Under the pieces are notes generated by a model. The model did no database searches and was not told the origin of the DNA. It saw nothing but the letters and a program-made list of their open reading frames with translations. This document shows positions 21,387 through 32,082 of a DNA stretch of 64,000 nt, one piece after another. How positions within the stretch are numbered: position 1 is the first letter of the stretch; the number at the start of each line of letters is the position of its first letter. A program made the position numbers and the translations under genes. The stretch is from Heligmosomoides polygyrus polygyrus (taxonomy: Eukaryota; Nematoda; Chromadorea; Rhabditida; Heligmosomidae), in NCBI GenBank assembly GCA_947396885.1, contig OX377201.1, positions 30,295,923 to 30,359,922 of the forward strand, in the 5' to 3' direction.

Positions 21387-23706
21387 AAACTCTTTTATAT
21401 ATAGTTGGTGATTGGTGATACTACGGCAGGCATAATTTCTTGAAGCCTTTATGGAGGTAGTCAACGAGAACTGCTGAGCATATGTCAAAGAATGCAGTGT
21501 TGCTATGCGAGAAAGACAAATTTAAAAGAATTTAAGAGGATTCAGGACATAGAGGGAGCACAATGTTCTTCAGACAACTCCCTGGGCGTTTCGACTCAAC
21601 GCTTAACAAACCTGACATCGATTCAAAATATCGCAATTATTTATTAATTTTCCGGTTTTACTAAACACTTAACTTTGTGGACGAGAACCCTCCTCCTAAT
21701 CCTTTAAGCTGACTAAAGACACTAGCACGTAACATTGCTCACTTAGACGACACTAAAGAAAGAGTGCTATGCCGTGGGCCAAATAAGAAACGGATCCCTC
21801 TGCATTCGTTGCTTATTATGTGTTGAAAAGGTGGAATTTTTATTTATTCTTATTTTTATTTATTAAGTCATAGACCAAAGCCTAGCGTAAACAGCGTTAA
21901 GAATAACAACAAACAATTTATGACACGAACAGCCAAGTATTAAATGTATGTAGATATCAGTTTAGCAATACTGTTGAAGTTTTGTCAACCGGATATAAAT
22001 CTCTGATGAGAGAAGTTCGGCAGAAATGCTGTTGTCACAGCTTTGTTCACCTAAGGAGAAACTTTCAAGGAGTACTGGAACTGAAGTACATAACCAGAAT
22101 AGACAAACAAATCATGCAGTCTCGCATGTCGGAGCAAGGCTAGAAGTCAACTGCACGCCAGCATGAGTTTATCCCATGATGAATACTGGTTGAAAGGACT
22201 TCCTATTGAGATACGATGAGTCTCTATAACAGTGGAGGATTATCTCCAGATAAATGGGCAGAAGTTGCGTGCGGAGCACCTTCCACTTGTGACCATAGGT
22301 GAAAAGTTGGTAACGAAACAGAGAAAGGGACGGATGTCTCCAGGATGTGTTTGAAAAGCGGAATCGTATTCATGGCCCTCTCCAACGCTGTTGTACTGTA
22401 TTTTCTACCACTATTTTTTAATTTTGTTTCTGCAGTTTGAGTGCTAAACCAGAACGGACAAGACCACTGTTTTGCCCAATTGCAGCTTCCGTGCTATAGA
22501 TGAAGTTAGCACGTCTGCATAACATTAAATTAGCCAGTGAGCGGTTACATAACATTTCTGAACGACCTTTAACACAGTTGCACTACTCATCGTGCTCTAT
22601 GAAGAATGTATAATAAAGTGAATAGAAGAGTATAAAATCAGAAAATTTTGATTTTTTGAGTATTTATTTCCCTAAAAGCGGTTCGTTTCGCAACCTATGT
22701 ATCTCCAGCCAAACCTTTTTTGATTGTAATTCCTCTCCGGTGGCCCATCAGTGAAGAGGGAGGCGTTATAAAGATTTTTAGACGTTTACAATTTATCAGA
22801 GTTAACTTTAAAAAAGTTTGTAGTTTAGTTTTTAATATTTGTTCTGAAATCCTTTCTGGTACACCTGGTTGGTATCGTTCTTTTTGATGTGTTCGTCGAG
22901 AATGCCGCGTTAGAGAATTTTCCGTATCACTTCCTTTTTTCTTACTGTTACTACGCATTTATTCTGTAAAAGATAAGGACAAGCTGCAATAAGGTGTATC
23001 CCGAACATAAAATTTTAATTCTTCAGCTATTAATGAACATGTAGAAAAATGCACTGTACCTGCGCTGTTCCTTCCCACGCTCACTTCCACGTTGTCCTCG
23101 TAACAAGACGGACTACTGGCAGTGATACCGGGATGAGCTGGCCGCAGATATCACCATAGAACCAGTTAAACCTACGGCCTTATTAGGAGTGATGATAACG
23201 GTAATAGCATCAGCATCCAGCCTCAGGGGTGATAATTCGAGTCCTGATTTCCGCTAGAGTTGTGATCGCAACCAAATATCTTTTCGACAAATCACAGTTT
23301 TAATGAGAGGTTAGGCTGTTTTAAGGAAAATCGTTGTGTCCTGCTGTTCAACCTTAATAGAATGGTAGAAAATATTTAAAAATTTGAATTGCTGAAAGCT
23401 CTAGCGATGGGGGTGCTGCTAAGCTTTGAAGAAGGAGCGATGTTTTGAGAAAAGCCTCTATAGATGCTGCCACCACGAGCTACGTCACATAGGTGCTCCA
23501 TAGAATTTCATTAGATGTTTGCCAGTTAAGTGACAAAACTAATATGTGTTCACTTGAGGAGATAAAATGATAATGGGGTTCCTTCACCTTTATCAATACC
23601 CTTTGGGATGCGTCACGCATTTCACTTCTACGTGAAATCGTGGAGGGAACTTGAATACGTTTTGGCCTGTGCAACAACTTGCGGTGGCCACCCGATGGAG
23701 AACTCT
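21387..23706. other. Unassigned AT-rich region with a tRNA-like repeat (about 23110-23300, +)
   Basis: The plus strand near 23120-23290 contains GATGAGCTGGCCGCAGATAT, ATAATTCGAGTCCTG (B-box-like) and TGTGATCGCAACCAAATATC, related to the complex at 58.54-58.90 kb. No gene recognised; an 87-codon minus frame at 22695-22958 is Lys/Arg rich and unassigned. Confidence 0.4.
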
Positions 23707-23708
23707 AT

Positions 23709-23743
<35 letters not shown>

Positions 23744-23746
23744 TTA
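23707..23746. repeat. (TTTA)n microsatellite
   Basis: About ten uninterrupted ATTT units. It could be the 3' tail of a minus-strand LINE, but the flanking sequence does not match the CR1 of this window. Confidence 0.85.
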
Positions 23747-23934
23747 AATCGAGGTGTGCTTAAACACTAATTTTTAAACGATCAATTGCAAATGCAAGAA
23801 TTAACGCAGTTTGAATAAAAAATCAAACGAAAACAAAAAAATACAATCAGAAAGAACACACAAATATTAATACACAAAGTATATTAGCACACCGCAAACC
23901 CATCGTAAGCTCATTGCTAGTATTAGGTACCGCT

Positions 23935-24090
23935 CCCTATTCTTCCCACACAAGTCTGGTACCAAGTCATTTACCCGATGGGATAGAAGACTTGGTCATC
24001 CGCTGGCGGAAACACGAACCAAGAACTTCTAATCGGGTGCACGAGACAGCCGGCGCCTCCCCATCTGCGCCGCCACGTGCCCTAACGTTT
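23935..24090 (-). repeat. tRNA-derived SINE, 5' half
   Basis: Minus strand: GGCGCAGATGGGGAGGCGCC (degraded A box), GTGCACCCGATTAGAAGTTC, TTGGTTCGTGTTTCCGCC (B box region), then GGTAAATGACTTGGTACCAG and ACTTGTGTGGGAAGAATAGG. The 3' half and tail are missing. Confidence 0.65.
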
Positions 24091-24800
24091 CTTTAGCACA
24101 CGTGTGGTATATAAGAGCCTAAACATTCTGGATCATCTGAGAGAACTCGAGGACGCTGTGGATTCTATAACACACCCAGCCGTGAAAGGTACGCTTCACA
24201 GACTCTAGCTAGATAAGTAGCGTCATGGTTTTAAACCGGCTCAAGGTGCAGAAAACACAGAAAATGACAGAGGTGGTCACCTTGAAAGGAAGCGACCGCA
24301 GTCACCTCACTCCTATGATACGGTGATCCAGTTGATGATGTGGGAATAAAATCGTGGGCGTGAGAATCTGATCTCTGCTTCGACAGTTTTGATGGACGAG
24401 TGACGCGAATTACTGCAGTAAGCGTCTTATAATAGGCAGCTATGACTGGTGACCATTGCTAATGTCGGTCTGCACTAAATACAAATACCAATTCACATTT
24501 GCTAGACTATTGTGTTCTATTGGTTGATAAAAAGCCCGCAATTTGAAAAAGTGGCAGTGCTAACAGTGGATGCTATTTAGTTTTATGCATCGTTCCTTCT
24601 ACCCAGTTTATACTCCTGGCTGATGGGAGGTTGTGTGCCAAATCTTTATTGAAATAGAGCAACCTGAAAACAACAGACGGTGCTATCAGATTTATCTGGA
24701 CGGTGAGCACCCTAGTTCTATAATACGTTATGAATACTTACTCTCACTCAGGTTCTTCACAAACGTAGAAAACATTCTGTGACTGGATAATTCTAAATAT
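24091..24800. other. Unassigned
   Basis: No gene recognised. On the minus strand an AATAAA lies near 24650, downstream of the open frame at 26155-26380 that is split by the mariner; see findings. Confidence 0.4.
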
Positions 24801-25040
24801 TAGGTTGAGTCATAAATTTTGCAACATTTGTTTTTACTGGAATTCGAAGTAAACCCGCTGAAGTGTTATATTTTGTTTTAAAGCATGTTTCCTAGTGATC
24901 ATTATGAGTTATGAATCGTTAATTTTTTTGCGGTGTTGATGTTTATTCTCTATAACAATGACCACTCAAAGTGAAGAAGTGTGGGGTTTCATTTAGATTT
25001 AGTTCAAGTTCAACCTAGCGTCGGGGATCAATAACATTCA

Positions 25041-25211
25041 GGGGCAGGATTCATCAACGACTTACAGCAATTTAACAGAGAACTTACAGCCGAAATCCCT
25101 GATAGCGTGGCTTATATCGCTCACCATATCGCTTGATAATCTGCGCTACCACGCATTTCGGCTGTATTTCCTCTGTTAAATTGCTGTAAGTCGTTGATGA
25201 TTCCGAACTCC
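25041..25211. mobile_element. Palindromic MITE nested in the mariner
   Basis: Termini GGATTCATCAACGACTTACA (left) and the reverse complement AATCATCAACGACTTACAGC (right) continue into AATTTAACAGAG on both sides. A second copy is at 56708-56906. No coding capacity. Confidence 0.8.
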
Positions 25212-25844
25212 AGAAAATTACCGGCAAGTTCACTCCTAACCGAATGAATTATTGAAGATCGTATCAGAAGTTCCCTTCCGCACAGAAGGCTGCGCAAGTC
25301 ATCCAAGTCGAATTTCTCTCATACCATACTAGGACTAACCGCTTATCTCCACACTTCCCACAGAACTACCGCTTATCTGATGCAGAAAATTGGAAGGGCG
25401 CCAAAATCGCCTTCGTCAATGCCTCATGCGTTGACGGAAACCTAAGTAAATCGCTGTGCTTCCGGCTACCGGGAGTGGTTTGTCTTTGTTGCCCTTCTGG
25501 GCGGACCGGTTCAGGCGAGGGGGTCTGGATCGAATCCTTACCAGCGATGAAAAGGAGATGCTTCACTATAGCAGTGAAGCCGGAAATAGCTGGAACGCAA
25601 CGAGCTGGGGGTTCTGACGTCAAAACCGGAGCTCCACCGAAAGAAGGTCCTGCTGCGCGTTTGGTGGATGTGTGGTGGTACAGGGCACCGGGAGTTGACG
25701 ACTACTCGACTAGTTCCAGCAAAAACTAGTGGAGAAAGAGGTCGATAAGAGCCTATGTTTCTTGCACCAAGGCAACGATCGACCGCCTACGGCATTTCAG
25801 GCGCTGGAAAAAAAAACCAAGGAATTGGGCTGGATCAGATTAAG

Positions 25845-26082
25845 TACTCACCATACACCCTGAGCATTTCGCCGTTTGATTGCCATCTCTTCTGTCGATG
25901 GATCACTTCCTCCACGCTAGGCGCTTCTCCGAAGTCGATGAAGTCACGGCGGTGATACACAACTTCTTCAGGTCGAAACGGACCAGTTTCGATAGAGATG
26001 TAATTCACTCAGTTTATGAAAAGCGGAAGAAACTCATTAGGAACAACGCAACGTCAATTACTTCGTTTAGGTCAATCATTTT
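25845..26082 (+). pseudogene. mariner transposase C-terminus
   Basis: YSPYTLSISPFDCHLFCRW followed in a +1/-1 shifted frame by FLHARRFSEVDEVTAVIHNF, RSKRTSFDRDVIHSVYEKRK and LIRNN. This matches the end of mariner transposases (YSPDLAPSDYHLF, then a short basic C-terminal domain). The third catalytic Asp (in S-P-x-D-Y/C-H) is present as F-D-C-H; the earlier catalytic region is unreadable. Confidence 0.75.
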
Positions 26083-26149
26083 TCTTTTTTGGTATAATCT
26101 TATTTTTACTGGAAGGCCAATTTTGCTGCAAAATGTATGACTCAACCTA

Positions 26150-27826
26150 ACACGAGTCCTCTTCCGAATGCTACGGGCGTAAAGCCAGGGGCGAAATAAA
26201 TAAAAATGTGGAATGATCAGCGTGTATTCTTTAGCGGCGCCAGGGTTTTCTATAAACTGCTCAGATTTCAGAACGCCGTGTTTATACCTCCACGACTTCT
26301 CTGCAGCATTCTTAGCACGTAGTTTTTTCCTCAATTTCAGGTACACAACGCAGATCGCTATTATTCCTCCGCCTCTACGCCGCGTACAGTCGTTGCACGC
26401 GTGCCTGCTTCAAAACGTTCAACGTGTCTCAGAGCACGTCGGTGACTACTGAAAGCCTCCAAGGTGTGCTATGGCTCTTGATAGACACGTGAAGATAACA
26501 GCGATATCAGTATCAACATCAGCATGGGGTAGCATCAACTTTTTTTGATAGCATGCCATGGCAGATTCGAAACCGTGAACGCTTGTGCGCACATACTGCC
26601 AACGAGGCGGTCGCTCTCGCCAGGATGGGTGGATGATGAAATTGTGAAGCCTGGATAACGGATAATTATGAGTGAAAATGGTCGGATAACGGAAGAACGG
26701 ATAACGTACGAACAACAACAAATGTAGCTGTTTTAACATTCATATAATTTTGACATTTATTTATTTTTTATTGCCCTAAATTTTAAACAACAGATCGGGA
26801 TCTCGTGCATAAATAATTCATTCTTAACCATTTCTTTGGTGTTTATTAGAATATAGTGAAGTCACTACGCGCAATCGGTAAGAACCGCTGATTTCCCTGT
26901 GCTTTGCGGTCCAATTTTGCCTTCGATTTGGGCCCAGACGAACTCAAATAAAAAAAATAACTGCACTGAATCTGTTTCCCTTTTTGCTTGTATTCGTAGC
27001 TAAGGTGCGGTACTTGCTTGATGCTTTGCGAGTGAGAAAACGCACTTCATTCCTGGAACCGTAAGGAATAGAAGACAAAGCTCAGTTCTAATCAATTCAT
27101 CTTGGGATGCGTTAGGCTTTCTCTAACGCGGCCTATGCTTCTCGAGTAGCTGCGGTAGAAGAACTTCGATCGGCCGACAACCAACCAATGTCCGACTTCG
27201 ATGTCGACTGACCTCGGCACCGTAGTTTTCACGGTTTGCCACATGATCGTGTCACACACCGCTTGTGACGTAGCGGTGCCGCGAAAAGTGACCTACCGTT
27301 TGCGCTGTGGATCACCGCTCGCGGCGTAGTGGCGACCCACAGGGGCGTCGTCGATCCACAAAACGAGAGCCCAATGAGTTAAAAAATAGACAAGTTCTAC
27401 GAGCATGCCGCTTAACAAGCAGCATCGGATGGAGACCGCTTTTTTCTTGTTTTTTGGAACGATCTCTCTCATCTGATCAGTACAAGAAAGAGTATTAAAG
27501 GTCTTTTCAAATCCAGTTTGTATCTCGCATGAACCAGTCGGCAGTAGTTCCTTCCAGGCATCTCGTTTCAATTTCCGGTTTGTTTCGGACTTCGGCCAAC
27601 CAAGACTTCTTTTCCAGAATCGGTGAATGGATATTACGATTACGATTGCTTAGGAATGACAAAGCATTGCAAGAATATTGTACGTCGGCTGGTACGCGAA
27701 TAGGAAAGGACGTCTTCAGACTGCTTACGATATGCTGTAGAAGAAATGCGAATGCATCCCACAACATAGCTCTTCTCCCATGAATGTTCTTCTTCTCTTC
27801 CAAAGTTTGGAGCTATTAAAATCTAT
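26150..27826. other. Unassigned; unrecognised minus-strand open segment at 26150-26400
   Basis: On the minus strand about 26400-26150 reads CNDCTRRRGGGIIAICVVYL, then KLRKKLRAKN, then WRYKHGVLKSEQFIENPGAA: a short hydrophobic stretch followed by a basic tail, like the end of a single-pass membrane protein. I do not recognise it. The rest (26460-27826) shows no gene; a tRNA-like stretch may lie near 26860-26940. Confidence 0.3.
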
Positions 27827-28147
27827 AAAATCTTTGCAAGGTGCGCGTGTAGCGCAGTCGAAGGAGGCGCCGACGCTCGCGTGCATCCGATACCAGGTTC
27901 CTGGTTCGGATTCCCCGCCCGGGCCAACCAAGCCTTCCATCCCTCCGGGGTCGGTGAATTGGTACAAGACGTGTCTGGGAAGGATAAAGCGCAGACTTGT
28001 TCATCGGCTGGCCCCGCAAGCCATTGTATGGCCAAATACGGATTTATATCGCCTCCACAACATCCCGTAGAAGTAGAATGCGCCGGCGCATCCCAAAAGG
28101 GGATGAGTAACGCCGTCCTTTTATCCTTTTTTAAAAATCTTTGAAGG
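27827..28147 (+). repeat. tRNA-derived SINE, full length with target duplication
   Basis: SINE body 27841-28133 between near-perfect direct repeats AAAATCTTTGCAAGG (27827-27841) and AAAATCTTTGAAGG (28134-28147). Head: TGTAGCGCAGTCGAAGGAGG (A box), CCTGGTTCGGATTCCC (B box), then CCAACCAAGCCTTCC, GGTGAATTGGTACAAGACGT and GGATAAAGCGCAGACTTGTT, tail GCCGTCCTTTTATCC. It shows L1/RTE-type target-primed insertion. Best-preserved Pol III boxes of the family here. Confidence 0.9.
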
Positions 28148-28875
28148 AGTGCAATGGATCCGTTAAAATCTGTGTTTAGGGGCACAAAAAAATGTTTAAA
28201 CCAAAATTGGGCAACAATTTTAAATTTGCGGTTAACCGAGGCAGTGGTGCACCGAAGTAAATGGTCACGCATCATAACGTTGTCTTTTTTTGAAAAGAGG
28301 CTTTTGGAAGTGATGTCGTGCGGGAACGTAATGCGGAGCCATGCACTCCAGAAGGGTTTCAACCTATATATGTCTTTAGAGGACTGGTGTTTGACAATTC
28401 ATCAAAGCAAAGCTATTTGTGCAAGGTCTGCTCTTCAACTGATCGTGAGTTGGATTAACTGGTCTTATATTCAGAACACAGCCACAAGAAGGCTATCGGT
28501 CAGCTTCAATGAGGCCTGAAGAAGTACCTACATGTCGCATTGACTTCGAAGTGATGACCATGAAGTGTTATTTTGAGTGAATTGTGAGTGTTTTGAACGG
28601 GAAGCGGCTTCTGATCCTTGGCTTTTGATTTCAGCATGGTGTCTTTGCTCCTTTAGGAGTCGACTTCAGCTCCATCTGAAGAAAAAAGCATTATGTGTGC
28701 AGTACGGATTACACCATGATTTTAATGGCACTGCGAAAGCTTATCAAAAGATTTCTTCCGAAATACTTTTGCATAAAGAAGAAGTAATTTTTTTAAAAGG
28801 TGCGTAAAATGTCGTAATGCAATTTAACGGAAGTTTTCGCCGTTAAATTTCGTTAAAACTTTTTAACGAAAAATG
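28148..28875. other. Unassigned; two unrecognised plus frames (28154-28519, 28577-28807)
   Basis: The 121-codon frame MDPLKSVFRGTKKCLNQNW... and the following 76-codon frame show no family I know. They start right after a SINE, have no clear splice sites linking them, and may be chance. Listed so that the stretch is not taken as empty. Confidence 0.3.
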
Positions 28876-28910
28876 TCGATAAAACCGGTAAATCTTCTTC
28901 TCCTGAGCGT

Positions 28911-31900
28911 TTAGTCCCGCGCAGTCGCAGGGTCCGCTGTTCTTGTGATCTGTCGCCACCTCATCCTATCTAGGGCGTCATCTGCCGTGGCGCCGACTTC
29001 GGCGAGATCTCTCTTGATGACGTCCTTCCATCTTTTCCTAGGGGCTCCTCTCGGACGCTTTCCGGGTGCCTCGTAATCTAGGGCCAACCTTGTGGGGTGA
29101 TCCTCTGGTCTTCTGAGGACGTGTCCATACCACCTCAGGCGCTGCTCTCTCATCTTCAGCTGGATCGGGGCAGTCTTCATCACTGCCCTAACATCCTCGT
29201 TTCGCACCCTGTCCCGACGGGTCCATCCACATGCCCACCTCAGCATCCTCATCTCTGCCGCGTGCAGTTGCCGCTCCTGCGCCTTACCCAGGGCCCAGCA
29301 CTCACTGCCGTAGAGGAGGGCAGGTCTTACAACTGTTCTATAGAGCTTGCCTTTGAGCGTCCTGGAGCATCTACGGTCGCAGAGGATCCCTGTGGACTCC
29401 CTCCATTTGAGCCAGGCTGCGTTTATCCGTCCCCTGACCGCCTGGTCCACACTTCCTTCCTCGGATAGGTCACTTCCGAGGTAGCGGAATTCTTCCACCT
29501 TCTCGATCGTTTCTCCTTGGCAGTCTAGGATCGATCCGGCGCACTGCTCAGAGCTGATGAACTTCGTCTTCTTCACGTTCAGCCGTAGGCCGTTGTCCGC
29601 AAGGGCTCTCTGCCACAGCTGCACCTTCTCCTCCAGCTCCTCCTGGTTGTCGGCTACTAGGGCGATGTCGTCCGCGTAGAGGATCGTTCTGAGAGGGCCT
29701 TTCTCAAGGTGGTTCACTATAGAGTCAAGCGTCAGCAGGAAGAGGAACGGGCTCACAGCCGACCCTTGGTGTACCCCCGCTGTGATGTCCACTTTCCTTG
29801 TCACCCCGTGTGGAGTTCGTATCGCCGCTTTCGAGCCCTCGTACATGTCCCTTATGACCGTGATCAGACGTTCCGGGACACCCCTCCCTCGAAGGGCATT
29901 CCAGATTACGGTCCGAGCTAGCCTGTCGTAGGCCTTCTCCAGATCCAGGAATGCCAGGTAGCAGGGTTTTCGTTTCTCCCGATATTTCTCCATCACCTGA
30001 CGAGCGATGAAGATGGCGTCTGTGGTGGACCTCTCAGGCATGAAGCCCCACTGCACCTGGGAGATGGGTACCATCTCCCTCAGCCTTGAGTCGACCAGTC
30101 GTTCGTAGATCTTCATCGTGTGTGAGATCAGTTTGATCCCTCGGTAGTTGGAGCATTCGGAAGCGTCTCCCTTCTGCTTGAAGATGGGGACTATGGTGCT
30201 GTTCCTCCAGTCATCCGACATCTTACCTTCTTTCGTGATTCTGTTGAGGAACTGCGTCAGCCAGTTGATTTCGAGGTCCCCGAGCACCTTCCAAGCCTCT
30301 ACTGGCACACCGTCAGGCCCTGCTGCCTTTCCGAGTTTCATCTTCCGTATGGCCTTGCGAACCTCTTCTTGCGTCCAGGGTGGGATGGGTCCTTCCGTTG
30401 GCTGTTCTTCCTCGGCCTCCCGACGAGGAAGAACAGCCAACGGAAGGACCCATCCCACCTTGGACGTTCAGGAGTTCCTTGAAGTACTCCTCCCATCTCT
30501 CTCTGACCTCGACCGGCTTCCGTAACACTCTACCGTCAGCACTCTTCACAGTCTTCACTACTCGCATGTCGAGGCTAGCTCTATGACGCGCCTTGGCCAG
30601 GCGGATGGCGAACTTCTCTCCCTCTGGCCCGTCTAGTTTCTCGTACAGGGCATCCATTTCCGCGTTCTTTGCCTTCGCTACAGCTGTTTTTGCCAGCCTC
30701 TTCAGCTTCCTGTAGGCTGTGAGATGCTCGGGTGCCCTCGTCTTTTGCCACAGCTTGTAGGCCTCCTTATTCCTCTTCACCGCAGCCTGCACCTCTTCGT
30801 TCCAGAACCATGCCGATTTATTCCCTCTGGCTCCTCTCTTTGTTTCTCCCAGGGTTTCCTTGGAACATCTCAGGATTGTTTCGGCTACCCTCCTCCAGGT
30901 CTCATTCACGGGACCAGCTGGATCTGGAAGGCCTGCTTCGAGCACTGCCCTTCGTAGCTCGTTCCGCTCTGAACCCCGCAGTCTCCACCATCGGATCCTG
31001 GGTTCCGCCCTCACTTTGGGCCTGGTGGGTAGAGGTATGCTAAGGTCGGCTACCAAGGGTCTATGCTGTGATGCCACGTCTTCTCCCGGAATGACCTTCA
31101 CATTCCGGACTGTTTTCAGGGCAGCCCTTCGAACCAGGATGTGGTCGACCTCCGTTCTTCTTCCTCCGCTAGCATAGGTCACCTTCTGGCTCTCCCTCTT
31201 CGCGAAGAAGGTGCTACAGACAGCCAGGTCGTGGGCGATAGCCAGATCCAGAATTCGTTCTCCATCCGGGTTTACCAGGCCGATCCCTTTTCCTCCATGA
31301 ACCCTTTCCACTCCTCTTCTGCCACTCCCCACATGCCCGTTCATGTCCCCTGCTATGGAGAGGTAGTCGCCTTCTGGTACGGACCTTATGGCTTCCTCGA
31401 GCGAGAGGTAGAAGTCATCCTTGTCGTGCTCGGAGCATCCGGTCTGCGGAGCGTAGACAGACATGATGGTCCAGTAACCCTCCTTCGTGTCCAGCCGCAG
31501 TGACATGATGCGGTCGTTTATTCTTTGGACAGCCGCTACTGAATCCTTGAGAGACTCCGCGACAGCTATCCCTACCCCGTTCCGCTTGGTGTCCTCTCCG
31601 TTGTAGTACAGCTTGACCCCTTCTTCGATCTCCTTGGCTTTCGCCCCTTTCCATCGCGTTTCCTGCAGACACAGGACTTGTATCCTTCTGCGCTTCATCA
31701 GGTCAGCCACTTCCCTAGATCTCCCGGTCAGCGTTCCCACATTCAGAGTCCCCAGTCGAACTAGCTTCTTTAGCCGAGGTCGTTCGGCCCTCGGTAGCCC
31801 TCGCATACTGACCACAGAACTCGGGCGGGGGTTCTGTGCGCCACTTCCGGGTGACGTCCTAGCCTTTACACTGATTCTATTGCGACTTGTGATCATGGTT

Positions 31901-31986
31901 TTGTGACGAGGTTTCTCCATCAGCCGGCCTGTCAATCTGGGCCTGACGCTGGAACCGTTGCCATTTTTGCAATTTTTGAAGGGCAT
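28911..31986 (-). pseudogene. RTE type-2 ORF (APE endonuclease + RT), split by an inverted duplication
   Basis: Part 1 (minus, from MPFKNCKNGNG at 31986): APE domain with LNVGTLTGRS, LQETRWKGAK, SIAGDMNGHVG and ASQHRPLVADL, then a helical linker to EEYFKELLNVQ. Part 2 (from about 30420 to 28911, another frame): EEEQPTEGPIPPWTQEEVRK, GKAAGPDGVPVEAWK, NYRGIKLISHTMKI, AFLDLEKAYDRLAR, GVHQGSAVSPFLF, ILYADDIALVAD, then the C-terminal LRWYGHVLRRPEDHPTRLAL and RKRWKDVIKRDL, ending DPATARD. Catalytic residues of both enzymes look intact. Only the snap-back insertion puts the two parts out of frame; part 1 continues into it as GGMGPSVGCSSSSGG before stopping. Confidence 0.9.
30372..30466. repeat. 43-bp snap-back inverted repeat inside the RTE ORF
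   Basis: Arms 30372-30414 and 30424-30466 are reverse complements with one mismatch around a 9-nt spacer (GCCTCCCGA). The left arm is genuine coding sequence (minus reading EEEQPTEGPIPPWT); the right arm is the extra inverted copy, placed on the 5' side in element sense. Confidence 0.95.
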
Positions 31987-31987
31987 G

Positions 31988-32063
31988 GGGTGCCCGAGCC
32001 GGGAGTCGAACCTGTGACCGTTTGTGCATGAAACTACACTACTAACCACTAGGCTAACTCGGC
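31988..32063 (-). promoter_or_regulatory. tRNA-like 5' head of RTE type 2 (Pol III A and B boxes)
   Basis: Minus strand, starting exactly at the target-duplication boundary: GCCGAGTTAGCCTAGTGGTT gives an A box (TAGCCTAGTGG, full fit to TRGCNNAGYNGG), a D-loop-like TAGTGGTTAG, and 40 nt on AGGTTCGACTCCCGG gives a perfect B box (GGTTCGACTCC). The ends GCCGAG and CTCGG(G) can pair as a near-complete acceptor stem; the T stem is poor. The ATG of the ORF follows almost at once. Inference: an internal type-2 Pol III promoter or a tRNA-derived module captured as 5' UTR. Confidence 0.75.
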
Positions 32064-32082
32064 TCGATAAAACCGGTAAATC

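Larger units (their letters stand above)
24801..26149 (+). mobile_element. mariner element, decayed, TA target duplication
   Basis: TA (24801-24802 and 26148-26149) flanks inverted termini: GGTTGAGTCATAAATTTTGC on the left and GGTTGAGTCATACATTTTGC on the reverse of the right end. Length about 1.35 kb. Internal sequence is largely unreadable except the transposase C-terminus (25840-26085). A ~170-bp MITE is nested at 25041-25211; without it the element would be near 1.18 kb. Confidence 0.85.
28895..32063 (-). mobile_element. RTE-clade non-LTR element (type 2), full length, tRNA-like 5' head
   Basis: Perfect 19-bp direct repeats TCGATAAAACCGGTAAATC at 28876-28894 and 32064-32082 define the ends. 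Minus-strand order: tRNA-like module (32063-31988), ORF from about 31986 to the stop at 28911-28913, 16-nt 3' UTR ending in GAGAAGAA. Length 3169 bp. The insertion is recent by its target duplication, but the ORF is split by a 43-bp snap-back duplication at 30424-30466. A different subfamily from the 43-kb RTE (protein sequences clearly diverged). Confidence 0.92.

Noticed and set aside
23707..23746. CR1 3' tail on the minus strand
   Set aside because: The unique sequence next to the (TTTA)n run does not match the 3' UTR of the CR1 at 16.73-16.83 kb.
29097..31906. Many plus-strand frames opposite the RTE type 2
   Set aside because: Antisense shadows of the GC-rich RTE ORF on the minus strand.
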